Notes under the pieces: generated by a model | What the model was told of the DNA's origin: nothing | Databases searched by the model: none | The model's input: the letters and a program-made list of their open reading frames with translations, nothing else | DNA from: Bacillota bacterium | GTDB lineage: Bacteria > Bacillota > Clostridia > Lachnospirales > Lachnospiraceae | Direction of reading: 5' to 3' | NCBI GenBank assembly: GCA_023415635.1 | Contig: JAEZJV010000061.1 | Location: forward strand, 1-64,000 | Length of the DNA: 64,000 nucleotides | In this document: piece by piece, positions 41,398-50,370 of the stretch | Position numbering within the stretch: the first letter of the stretch is position 1 | How the letters are laid out: every line of letters begins with the position of its first letter | Program-made: the position numbers and the translations under genes

Positions 41398-41448
41398 ACT
41401 ATTTCATAATTATATTCTATCTTTACTATCTTGGTTTCCTATCAATAA

Positions 41449-42951
41449 TTAAGCCAGATTACTATAACCGATCAGGCTTGCATCCACAGCCTTTGCCGCT
41501 TCCCTGCCCTCACGAATTGCCCAAACCACCAAGGATTGGCCGCGGTGCATATCCCCTGCGACAAATACCTTATCCACATTGGTCTGATACCTACCGGCAT
41601 CTGTCCTGACATTGGTTCTCTGATCCAGTTCTACACCGAAGGCTTCCGCCACATAAGACTGTGCTCCCAAAAAGCCTGCCGCAATCAGGACAAGATCAAC
41701 TTCGACCATTGTCTCGCTGCCGGGTACCTCTGCCATCATAATACGTTTTGTGGTTTCGTCGAATTTGCTCTCAAGCCGGACAATTACAGCCTTGCATACA
41801 TTACCCTGCTCATCTGCAAGAAATTCCTTTACTGTTGTCTGATACATTCTCGGGTCACTGCCGAAGGTATCGATTGCTTCCTCCTGACCATAATCTGTCT
41901 TACAGACCTTCGGCCATTCCGGCCAAGGGTTATTGTCAGCTCTGGTATCGGGCATTTTTGGCAGCATCTCTAATTGTAGCACAGACACTGCCCCCTGACG
42001 GATGGAGGTACCGACACAGTCGTTACCGGTATCACCGCCACCGATTACCATTACCTTTTTTCCCTTGGCACTAATGGTAAAGGCAGCAATGTCCTTCCTT
42101 ATCGTAGTACCTGCATCGAGCAAATCCTTTGTAGCCGACTTTAAATAATCCACCGCAAAATAGATACCCTTTGCTTCTCGTCCCGGCACCTTGATATCTC
42201 TCGGATTGGAGGCTCCACAAGCAAGAATAATGCTGTCAAATTCCTTAAAAAGCTTATTTGCTTTATAATTTGCTCCAATATCAGCTCCTGTAATGAAGGT
42301 AACTCCCTCTGCTTTCATAATATTAACTCTGCGATCAATGATCTGCTTCTCCAGCTTCATATTCGGTATACCATACATCAGAAGACCGCCGATACGGTCA
42401 GAACGTTCAAATACAGTTACCAGATGTCCTCTTCTATTCAGCTGATCAGCTGCCGCCAGTCCGGCTGGACCGGAACCGATAACCGCTATCTTCTTGCCGG
42501 TACGTATGATCGGAGGATTGGGTCTAAAATAACCTGCTTCATAGCCATATTCCGCAATAGCATATTCATTGTCCTTGATGGTAACCGGATCACCGTTTAA
42601 TCCGCAGGTACAGGCTGTTTCACAGGGAGCAGGGCACACTCTTCCGGTAATATCCGGAAAATTGTTTGTCTTCATCAGACGAGATAGGGCCATCTTCATA
42701 TTGCCGCGAAACAGTAAATCATTCCATTCCGGTATCAGATTGTTCAGAGGACAACCTGATACCATTCCTCCAATGATCAACCCTGACTGACAGAAGGGTA
42801 CCCCGCATTCCATACAGCGTGCACCTTGACATTTTCTTTCCTCCATGGAAAGAGGCTGATGGAATTCATTAAAGTGCTTTAATCTATCTTTCGGTTGTTC
42901 AGCATTGGTCTGAACTCTTTCATAATCCATAAATCCTGTTGGCTTTCCCAT
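41449..42951 (-). CDS. gltD: glutamate synthase (NADPH) small subunit
   Basis: A 500-residue flavoprotein that passes electrons from NADPH through FAD and Fe-S clusters to the large subunit. The N-terminal cysteines (CMECGVPFC near 46-54 and GCPLNN near 67, with CPAPCETAC later) bind 4Fe-4S clusters. The FAD-binding GSGPAGLAAADQL and NADPH-binding GGGDTGNDC motifs follow. I place the start at 42951, preceded by GGAGGAATATT and giving the typical MGKPTGFMDYERV. It lies 91 bases downstream of gltB in the same operon. Confidence 0.95.
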   Translation of the reverse strand: MGKPTGFMDYERVQTNAEQPKDRLKHFNEFHQPLSMEERKCQGARCMECGVPFCQSGLIIGGMVSGCPLNNLIPEWNDLLFRGNMKMALSRLMKTNNFPDITGRVCPAPCETACTCGLNGDPVTIKDNEYAIAEYGYEAGYFRPNPPIIRTGKKIAVIGSGPAGLAAADQLNRRGHLVTVFERSDRIGGLLMYGIPNMKLEKQIIDRRVNIMKAEGVTFITGADIGANYKANKLFKEFDSIILACGASNPRDIKVPGREAKGIYFAVDYLKSATKDLLDAGTTIRKDIAAFTISAKGKKVMVIGGGDTGNDCVGTSIRQGAVSVLQLEMLPKMPDTRADNNPWPEWPKVCKTDYGQEEAIDTFGSDPRMYQTTVKEFLADEQGNVCKAVIVRLESKFDETTKRIMMAEVPGSETMVEVDLVLIAAGFLGAQSYVAEAFGVELDQRTNVRTDAGRYQTNVDKVFVAGDMHRGQSLVVWAIREGREAAKAVDASLIGYSNLA

Positions 42952-43042
42952 AATATTCCTCCATTCATTCGAAAACTGAACTCTTTGACATATAATATAT
43001 TGATACGCTGGCGACAAAGGCTCATTTCACAATTTCCCGAAT

Positions 43043-46000
43043 TTACTTATCCTTCATGTTAGCAAAGAACGCTTCAATCTGTGCCTGCTCGCTGCTTAAT
43101 CCCATTTCCTCCATTTGAAGGATTGTCTGCTGCATTCTTCTATAATCATGAGGAATAATCTTCTTAAACTTCGGAAGATATTCGGCAAAGTTCTCCAGAA
43201 TCTCTTTACCCTTCATGGAATTTGTATATTTCACATGTTCCGTGATCATATCCTTTAATTCCAGAACATCGTATTTCTCTGTCACTGGTTCAAAGGTTAC
43301 CATTCCTTTATTCAGTCTTTTATATAAATCATTGCTTTCATCGAGCACATAAGCAATACCTCCGCTCATACCGGCTGCAAAATTCTTTCCAGTCTTGCCA
43401 AGCACCACGACTCTGCCACCTGTCATATATTCGCAGCCATGGTCACCGACTCCTTCGACAACTGCAACCGCTCCGGAATTACGTACGCAAAAGCGTTCAC
43501 CGGCTACACCACATACAAATGCCTTACCACTGGTCGCACCATAGAGCGCCACATTCCCGATTATAATATTCTCATCGGCTTTAAAGCTGCTGGATTTGGG
43601 AGGAAATGCTACCAGCTTGCCCCCGGATAGGCCCTTGCCAAAATAATCGTTGCTATCACCCTCCAACTCGATGGTAAGTCCCTTGGGGATAAAAGCACCG
43701 AAGCTCTGACCACCGCTTCCCTGCGCTTCAATCACATAACTGTCTTCCTTTAAGGTTGTTCCATACCTTCTCGTAATTTCAGAACCTAAGATGGTACCGA
43801 AGGTACGGTCTGTATTGGTTATGTTTACTCTAAGCTTCTGGGCCTGATTCTCCGATAAATTGAATTTCTTCAAAAGTACCTTCTCATCTATGGTATTTTC
43901 CAGTTTAAAGTCAAAGATCTGTGAGGAATCATAATGATATGCCTGGCCTGCTTCTACAAAAGGATTGTTTATGATCGCATTAAGCTCTACTGTCCTTGCT
44001 CTCTCGTCCTTCCTTGCAGTTTCTTTTACCGAAAGGAGGTCGGTACGCCCTACCATCTCATCAACAGTCCTAAAGCCTAATTTTGCCATATATTCACGAA
44101 GCTCCTCAGCAACGAAACGCATGAAGTTCTCCACATATTCCGGTTTTCCCGTAAATCTCTTGCGAAGCTCAGGGTTTTGGGTAGCTACCCCGACAGGACA
44201 GGTATCCAGATTACATACACGCATCATGACACAGCCCAGGGTTACCAACGGAGCGGTTGCAAAACCGAACTCCTCTGCACCCAGCAATGCTGCGACTGCC
44301 ACATCACGTCCGGTAAGTAATTTGCCATCTGTCTCTATGACCACCTTGGTACGGAGTCCGTTCATGATCAAGGTCTGATGAGTCTCTGCAAGACCAAGCT
44401 CCCAGGGAAGTCCTGCATTATAGATAGAGGTTCTGGGAGCAGCACCGGTTCCACCGTCATAGCCTGAGATCAGGATTACACCCGCACCTGCCTTGGCAAC
44501 ACCTGCTGCAATCGTTCCGACACCTGCTTCTGATACGAGCTTCACCGAAATTCTTGCATCTTTATTCGCGTTCTTCAAATCATAGATTAATTGAGCCAAA
44601 TCCTCGATGGAGTAAATATCATGGTGAGGCGGAGGAGAAATCAGACCGACCCCGGGCGTAGAGTGTCTGGTCTTGGCAATCCAGGGATATACCTTCTCCG
44701 CCGGGAGCTGTCCACCCTCACCGGGTTTTGCACCCTGTGCCATCTTAATCTGGATTTCCTTCGCACTTACCAGATACTCACTGGTAACTCCAAAACGTCC
44801 GGATGCTACCTGCTTGATGGCGGAGCATTTATTCAGCCCGTCTTCACCGCTCTTTAAGCGTTCTAAGCTTTCTCCGCCCTCACCGCTGTTAGACTTACCA
44901 CCCAGACGGTTCATGGCGATTGACAGTGCTTCGTGCGCCTCCTGTGAGATGGATCCATAGGACATCGCTCCGGTCTTGAATCTCTTAACAATGGTTTCCA
45001 CACTTTCCACTTCACTTAAGTCAATTCCCTTTTTAGGATATTTCATATCAAGCAATCCACGCAGGTTAACCTTTTCCTGTTCTGCTGTCATTTCCCTCGA
45101 ATATTCCTTAAACATCTCATAGCTTCCGGTTCTGGTAGACTGCTGCAGAAGATGAATTGTCTTTGGATTATAGAGATGCTCCTCCTTATTGCTGCGAAGC
45201 TTATGGGAACCGTCGCTATCCAGGCTTAAATCAAGGTTTAAGCCCAGGGGGTCGAAGGCTTTGGAATGCAGGGCACCCACCTGGCACTCCATCTCCTTTA
45301 AGGTGATGCCACCAACGCGGCTTACAGTTCCTGTAAAATATTTATCAATCACTTCCTTGCTTATCCCGATGGCTTCAAATATCTTGGAGCCCTGGTAGGA
45401 TTGAATAGTAGAGATACCCATCTTGGAAGCAATCTTGATGATGCTCTTTAACACGGCATGATTATAATCGTCAACAGCCGCATAGTAATCCTTATCCAAC
45501 ATATTGCTGTTGATCAGCTGGCGGATGGTCTCCTGTGCCAGGTAAGGGTTGACCGCACAGGCACCATAACCGAGCAGACATGCAAAATGATGTACATCTC
45601 TGGGTTCAGCGCTTTCCACAATCATCGCAAGTGCGGTTCTCTTCTTGGTACGTACCAGATGCTGCTGAAGCGCCGATACCGCCAACAGAGAGGGAATGGC
45701 TACATGGTTCTCATCTACACCTCGGTCAGATAGTATCAGAATATTTGCGCCCTCTTTATAGGAGCGGTCTGCTTCCAGACAGAGATGATCGATCGCCTTT
45801 TCCAGGGAAGTATTTTTATAATAAATCATCGGCAGCACTTCCACCTTGAAGCCGGGTTTTTTCATATATCTAATCTTAAGCAAATCGGTATTGGTTAAGA
45901 TAGGATTATTTATTTTGAGTACCTTACAGTTCTCCGCCTTTTCTTCCAGAATATTACCGTCTTCTCCTATGTATACAGAGGTAGCTGTTACGATTTCTTC

Positions 46001-47602
46001 ACGAATTGCATCAATCGGAGGATTGGTAACCTGTGCAAACAGCTGTTTGAAATAGGAGAATAGCGGCGGGTTGTTCTTGGACAGTACAGGAATTGGAGAA
46101 TCCACACCCATAGCTGCCACTGCCTCCTGACCTGTGGTTGCCATAGGAAGAATGGTTGTCTTAAAATCCTCATAGGTATAACCGAAGGCCTTCTGCAGCC
46201 TTGCTAATTCCTCTTCACTGTATTCCACTACCTTTTTATTCGGAATATGGATATCCTTCAGCTTGATTAAATTAGAATCCAGCCACTCACCGTAGGGACG
46301 GCGTCTTGCATAGCTGTTCTTCAAGTCCTCATCATCAACCAGACATCCCTTCCTGGTATCAACTAAAAGCATCTTTCCGGGGCGGAGTCTTTCTTTCTTG
46401 ATGATCTTCTCTGCGGGTATGTCAAGAACTCCGACCTCAGAGGAAAGAATCAGATAATCATCGTCAGTTATATAATATCTGGAAGGGCGAAGACCATTCC
46501 GATCAAGTACTGCACCCATCAAATCTCCGTCAGAGAACAGGATAGATGCCGGACCATCCCAAGGCTCCATCATGGTTGCATAGTATTGATAAAAATCAGC
46601 TTTTTCTCTGCTGATTGCAGTATTATTACTCCAAGGCTCAGGAATGGTAATCATGACAGCCAATGGCAGCTCCATTCCACTCATCACCAGGAATTCCAAG
46701 GTATTGTCCAGCATAGCGGAATCAGAGCCTTCTATATTAACTACGGGCAGAACCTTATGAAGCTCTCCCTTTAAATGTACGGATTCCATGGTCTCTTCTC
46801 TTGCAAGCATCTTGTCCGCATTCCCTCGTATTGTATTAATCTCCCCATTGTGTACTATCAGACGGTTAGGGTGTGCTCTCTGCCAGCTTGGATTTGTATT
46901 GGTCGAGAATCTGGAATGAACAATTGCGATTGCACTTTCATACGCCGCATCCTGAAGGTCTTCAAAGAAAAGGCGAAGCTGCTTCACCAGAAACATACCC
47001 TTGTATACGATGGTCCGGCTGGATAAAGAAACTACATAGGTATTATCGTTGCTTTGCTCAAATATTCTTCTTGCGATATAAAGCTTACGGTCAAAATTCA
47101 GTCCTTTGGCAATATTGATCGGTCTCTTAATAAAGCACTGCAGAATACAGGGCATACACTCCACAGCTCTCTCACCGAGATAGGAGGGCTTGATTGGAAC
47201 CTCTCTCCAGCCTAGGAACTTCATACCTTCCTTTTCGACAATAATTTCGAACATCTTCTTTGCCTGGTTACGGCTGAGCTCATCCTGCGGGAAGAAAAAC
47301 ATTCCCACACCGTAATCACGTTCTTCCCCCAGCTCTATCTCCAAAGGCTTAGTCGCCTTTATAAAGAACCTATGGGAAATCTGAAGAAGAATTCCAACAC
47401 CGTCACCAGTCTCTCCTGCTGCATCCTTACCTGCACGATGTTCCAAATTCTCAACGATTTTCAAAGCGCTCTCTACTGTAGAATGAGTCTGCTTGCCTTT
47501 CATATGTACAACTGCCCCGATACCACAGTTATCATGCTCAAAGCGGGGATCATATAATCCCTGGGGAACCTGATGAATTTCCTCTCTAATGTTCTGCTTC
47601 AT
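43043..47602 (-). CDS. gltB: glutamate synthase large subunit
   Basis: The protein has 1519 residues, the standard length. The N-terminal class II glutaminase domain starts at Cys26 (HDNCGIGAV) after removal of a 25-residue propeptide and releases ammonia from glutamine. The central and FMN-binding domain includes GGKSNSGEGGE and the 3Fe-4S cysteines CVMMRVCNLDTCPVG near 1170. The C-terminal GXGXG beta-helix (GDHGCEYMTGGRVVVLG) is complete. Together with GltD it makes two glutamates from glutamine and 2-oxoglutarate. Its leader carries a terminator close to the promoter, so expression is probably attenuated. Confidence 0.96.
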   Translation of the reverse strand: MKQNIREEIHQVPQGLYDPRFEHDNCGIGAVVHMKGKQTHSTVESALKIVENLEHRAGKDAAGETGDGVGILLQISHRFFIKATKPLEIELGEERDYGVGMFFFPQDELSRNQAKKMFEIIVEKEGMKFLGWREVPIKPSYLGERAVECMPCILQCFIKRPINIAKGLNFDRKLYIARRIFEQSNDNTYVVSLSSRTIVYKGMFLVKQLRLFFEDLQDAAYESAIAIVHSRFSTNTNPSWQRAHPNRLIVHNGEINTIRGNADKMLAREETMESVHLKGELHKVLPVVNIEGSDSAMLDNTLEFLVMSGMELPLAVMITIPEPWSNNTAISREKADFYQYYATMMEPWDGPASILFSDGDLMGAVLDRNGLRPSRYYITDDDYLILSSEVGVLDIPAEKIIKKERLRPGKMLLVDTRKGCLVDDEDLKNSYARRRPYGEWLDSNLIKLKDIHIPNKKVVEYSEEELARLQKAFGYTYEDFKTTILPMATTGQEAVAAMGVDSPIPVLSKNNPPLFSYFKQLFAQVTNPPIDAIREEIVTATSVYIGEDGNILEEKAENCKVLKINNPILTNTDLLKIRYMKKPGFKVEVLPMIYYKNTSLEKAIDHLCLEADRSYKEGANILILSDRGVDENHVAIPSLLAVSALQQHLVRTKKRTALAMIVESAEPRDVHHFACLLGYGACAVNPYLAQETIRQLINSNMLDKDYYAAVDDYNHAVLKSIIKIASKMGISTIQSYQGSKIFEAIGISKEVIDKYFTGTVSRVGGITLKEMECQVGALHSKAFDPLGLNLDLSLDSDGSHKLRSNKEEHLYNPKTIHLLQQSTRTGSYEMFKEYSREMTAEQEKVNLRGLLDMKYPKKGIDLSEVESVETIVKRFKTGAMSYGSISQEAHEALSIAMNRLGGKSNSGEGGESLERLKSGEDGLNKCSAIKQVASGRFGVTSEYLVSAKEIQIKMAQGAKPGEGGQLPAEKVYPWIAKTRHSTPGVGLISPPPHHDIYSIEDLAQLIYDLKNANKDARISVKLVSEAGVGTIAAGVAKAGAGVILISGYDGGTGAAPRTSIYNAGLPWELGLAETHQTLIMNGLRTKVVIETDGKLLTGRDVAVAALLGAEEFGFATAPLVTLGCVMMRVCNLDTCPVGVATQNPELRKRFTGKPEYVENFMRFVAEELREYMAKLGFRTVDEMVGRTDLLSVKETARKDERARTVELNAIINNPFVEAGQAYHYDSSQIFDFKLENTIDEKVLLKKFNLSENQAQKLRVNITNTDRTFGTILGSEITRRYGTTLKEDSYVIEAQGSGGQSFGAFIPKGLTIELEGDSNDYFGKGLSGGKLVAFPPKSSSFKADENIIIGNVALYGATSGKAFVCGVAGERFCVRNSGAVAVVEGVGDHGCEYMTGGRVVVLGKTGKNFAAGMSGGIAYVLDESNDLYKRLNKGMVTFEPVTEKYDVLELKDMITEHVKYTNSMKGKEILENFAEYLPKFKKIIPHDYRRMQQTILQMEEMGLSSEQAQIEAFFANMKDK

Positions 47603-47652
47603 ACCTAACCCTCTTCCTTCTCTATGATACTTTTATTAATACCGCTTAGGAC

Positions 47653-47703
47653 GAAAAAAATAGCGTCCTTAGACCGTTCCCTGCGATACAGTCTAAAAAC
47701 GCC
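47653..47703 (-). promoter_or_regulatory. leader terminator (attenuator) of gltBD
   Basis: On the minus strand GGCGT-TT-TTAGAC pairs with GTCTAA-GG-ACGCT across a 16-base loop, followed by ATTTTTTTCG. It starts about 11 bases after the predicted transcription start and ends 50 bases before gltB, so it should stop transcripts unless relieved. An AACGC just upstream can pair with the GGCGTT arm as an antiterminator. What reads it is unknown. The 47750-48036 remainder of the gap contains only promoters. Confidence 0.6.
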
Positions 47704-47720
47704 ATCGTTTTATTGCGTTG

Positions 47721-47749
47721 ATTATAATACATAATATTTAACATTGCAA
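47721..47749 (-). promoter_or_regulatory. gltB promoter
   Basis: TTGCAA, 17 bases, TATAAT on the minus strand, 119 bases before the start codon. Confidence 0.65.
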
Positions 47750-47955
47750 GTATATTTGCATATAAAACCCAAATTTTAATTAATTTTTTAAATATTTAAG
47801 AACAAAAACCTTACTTAATAAGGTATCTACCATTATATGGTTAATAATATTAAGTGATACGTCAGCAATTTGCCTTAGCTTCTTATGTGTCGACTCCGAT
47901 ATCCGCGCAGATAATATACGAATGGAGCCAGAAACCATGAACAAGGATCAAGGTC

Positions 47956-47983
47956 TAATTTATCAGAACCAGCAGTCCGATAT
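47956..47983 (+). promoter_or_regulatory. candidate sigma-D (flagellar) promoter of the FliK-like gene
   Basis: TAAT, 16 bases, TCCGATAT, close to the sigma-28/sigma-D pattern TAAA-N15-GCCGATAT. It ends 53 bases before the start codon. A sigma-A reading is poor because no -35 fits the overlapping TATAAT. Confidence 0.45.
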
Positions 47984-48036
47984 AATAGATAATATAGAAT
48001 GAATCGCAACTACGCAATACCTAAGGAGGAGCAACC

Positions 48037-49821
48037 ATGGAAATTAATACGAAAAAAGCAGGAATAGCCCGTTCAAAAGAGGAGAACAGATCTCTGTCCA
48101 AAGACCTGCAGACCAAAGCTGCACACTCCACCTCCACTGCAAAGCCGGATTTAAAAGAAGGGCAGCAGCTGAAGGGCATTGTTCTCGATCTCCGCTATGA
48201 TGAAGTAAAGCTTCAGCTAGAACCCGGAAAGCAAATTGTTACTGCGAGACTATCCGGTGAGGTACCTCTTGCCATAGGAGATGAGGCTAAATTTCAGGTT
48301 ACCGAAGACAGCAGCAGCCGTCTGCTGTTAAAGTATCTCCCTGAGGATACCGCTCCTACAGCTTCTACAATTCTCAAGGCCCTGACCGCCAGCGGTCTTC
48401 CTTTGACGGACCGGAATAAAGAGATACTGTCCGAATTGTTGAAATACCGTATGCCCATCGATAAACAGACGCTTCAGACTCTCATCAAAGCTGCGGTATC
48501 GAATCGGAATGCCTCCCCGCAGAGCCTTGTACTCATGCAAAAGAATCACATACCCCTGACCCCCTCCAATATCCGGCAATTTGAAGCCTATCAGAACGGA
48601 ACCAGTAAGCTGATTACTGATATAGGGAACATAACGAGGTCGCTGTCAGAGCTCTTGATTCCGGCAGACAAAGCTGAAACTGATATCGCTGGTCCCTTAA
48701 CCTCCGATGCGTTGATTCCCTTAGCTAGCTCTTCCATACCGGAGCAGGTTTTCACACAGCCGCCGGAGCAGGCTGTCGGCCAGAGGCCTTCCCAGGCGGC
48801 TTTGAAGACTGCTGCTAACAGCTCCTTACATCAGCCCTCCGTTTGGAATACAATTTCAGAGGATAATATTCAGGCTTCAGATAATCAATATGCTACTGTA
48901 TTTGCTCTTAATGAAGCCCTTTTACGTATACTGCTAACCGATCAGGAAGCATTGTTCCAAACAGCCCCTAAATCACCGGATGCTACCGCTGCCCAAATGT
49001 TATATACTATTACTACGCTTTCGGATTCCTTCACAGCCACGGAACAAGCCAATCTAAAGCAGCTGATAAGGCAGCTCCCGGAAGGCAGTGTATTTGTTGA
49101 GAGCTTGTCAGAAGGTACCTCAGTCACAGACATTCTTAAGTTTATCTCCGGACAATTTACAAAAACCGGGGAAGAAGCTGCTAAAGCTCTGCTTCAGTCA
49201 CCGGAATATGCAAAGCTTCTCTCGGAAGCCTTCCATCAGAGATGGACCATCACACCTGAAAAATTAGAGCAGAAAGACTCTGTAACCGAATTATACAGAA
49301 AGCTTCAGGAAGATATGGAAGCCTTCAGTCTGCTAGGTAAATCGGAGGAGAAGCTTCTAGAAAGCTTTAAGCTTCAGGAACCCGTGAAAAATCTTCAGGA
49401 AAATCTACTCTTCCTGAAGGATTTAAATCAGATATTCACCTACCTTCAATTGCCGTTACAGCTGGAGGATCAGGATATTCATAGCGAGCTTTATGTATTT
49501 ACGAATAAAAGGGCCTTAAAAGATAAAAAAGATCTAAGCGTCCTACTTCATCTGGATATGCCAAATCTGGGAGCCCTAAACATCCATGTCACTCTGGAAC
49601 ACAATATAGTCCATGCAACTATCTATCCCGAAGAGAAGGCAGCAAAAATAGTCCTGACAGATCATATCTCCTCCCTTCGTGAAGCCTTGAGAAAGAAAGG
49701 CTACACCTTTAGCTATGAGGTAATGGATGTTTATCAGAAGCCTGATTTTGTAAAGGATTTTATCGAGCAGAATACGGAGGAAAGCAGTCCCCTTCGTTAT
49801 TCCTTCGATATCAGAGCATAA
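48037..49821 (+). CDS. FliK-like flagellar hook-length control protein
   Basis: The protein has 594 residues. The N-terminal 60 residues are polar and unstructured. A beta-rich segment (LKEGQQLKGIVLDLRYDEVK) follows, then a long, low-conservation helical middle with Pro/Gln-rich stretches (about 205-270). The last 110 residues match the FliK C-terminal (Flg_hook) fold: LSVLLHLDMPNLGALNIHV, IVHATIYPEEKAAKIVL, then DHISSLREALRKKGYTFS. FliK measures hook length and switches export specificity. Unusually it stands alone here, not within the flagellar operon, so it could be a paralogue of the main FliK. AAGGAGGAGCAACC precedes the ATG. A sigma-D-like promoter lies upstream. Confidence 0.7.
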   Translation: MEINTKKAGIARSKEENRSLSKDLQTKAAHSTSTAKPDLKEGQQLKGIVLDLRYDEVKLQLEPGKQIVTARLSGEVPLAIGDEAKFQVTEDSSSRLLLKYLPEDTAPTASTILKALTASGLPLTDRNKEILSELLKYRMPIDKQTLQTLIKAAVSNRNASPQSLVLMQKNHIPLTPSNIRQFEAYQNGTSKLITDIGNITRSLSELLIPADKAETDIAGPLTSDALIPLASSSIPEQVFTQPPEQAVGQRPSQAALKTAANSSLHQPSVWNTISEDNIQASDNQYATVFALNEALLRILLTDQEALFQTAPKSPDATAAQMLYTITTLSDSFTATEQANLKQLIRQLPEGSVFVESLSEGTSVTDILKFISGQFTKTGEEAAKALLQSPEYAKLLSEAFHQRWTITPEKLEQKDSVTELYRKLQEDMEAFSLLGKSEEKLLESFKLQEPVKNLQENLLFLKDLNQIFTYLQLPLQLEDQDIHSELYVFTNKRALKDKKDLSVLLHLDMPNLGALNIHVTLEHNIVHATIYPEEKAAKIVLTDHISSLREALRKKGYTFSYEVMDVYQKPDFVKDFIEQNTEESSPLRYSFDIRA

Positions 49822-49856
49822 GGATAAGCACTTAACTCGCTTTACCCGGTTGAGTT

Positions 49857-50204
49857 CTACTCATTAGTAAGCTTATTATCATAATCTTCAAAAATATATG
49901 ATAAAATTGATGCAACTCCGATAAACTCACAGCCATAATATATGGTATCTTCATCTGGCTGGGACCGTATAATACGAATCACACTGTGCAGGGTATCCTC
50001 GGAGCCTAAATTGATACTGGCATTAAAATAATATCCTATAGGAAGAATGCTCTTTGATCGAAAGCCTATCCCTGTTTGTGAGATATTCAAAACCTCTATC
50101 GGAGCATGTAAATCGCTGATTAATTCATAATCCTGTTTATATAAATTCAATATTTCCAAACTCATGGTTACAGGCATACGTTTTTGTCTTCTTCTCTCAT
50201 CCAT
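49857..50204 (-). CDS. PilZ-domain cyclic-di-GMP receptor
   Basis: A 115-residue single-domain PilZ protein. The c-di-GMP-binding RxxxR is in DERRRQKRMPV (residues 2-12) and the D/NxSxxG motif is NISQTGIG (about 60-67). The beta-barrel continues to YGCEFIGV. Single-domain PilZ proteins pass the c-di-GMP signal to partners, often the flagellar motor. It is convergent with the FliK-like gene, 35 bases apart, and a weak AACTC/GAGTT hairpin lies between. GGAGGGGTATTAG precedes the ATG. Confidence 0.85.
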   Translation of the reverse strand: MDERRRQKRMPVTMSLEILNLYKQDYELISDLHAPIEVLNISQTGIGFRSKSILPIGYYFNASINLGSEDTLHSVIRIIRSQPDEDTIYYGCEFIGVASILSYIFEDYDNKLTNE

Positions 50205-50241
50205 CTAATACCCCTCCAGCCTAATGTATTTTCTATAATAG

Positions 50242-50270
50242 ATTATACGCTTTTTAGAAAAGATATACAA
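50242..50270 (-). promoter_or_regulatory. promoter of the PilZ gene
   Basis: TTGTAT, 17 bases, TATAAT on the minus strand. AATGGTAAAATG adjoins the -35 (50269-50280), the same 12-mer as in the LRR upstream repeat. Confidence 0.55.
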
Positions 50271-50285
50271 TGGTAAAATGACAGT

Positions 50286-50349
50286 AAAACCTCATCTTCG
50301 ACATCATAAGGTCATTTAAGAAAAGACTTACCTGTCTGGACGAGGTTTT
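50286..50349 (-). terminator. terminator after gatB
   Basis: AAAACCTC pairs with GAGGTTTT around a long loop, followed on the minus strand by TTTTACTG. It begins 21 bases after the gatB stop. Confidence 0.5.
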
Positions 50350-50370
50350 TTAAAATTATAAGCTTTATTT

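Noticed and set aside
47603..47730. Glutamine riboswitch in the gltB leader
   Set aside because: The conserved glutamine-aptamer sequences could not be found; the leader before the terminator is too short.
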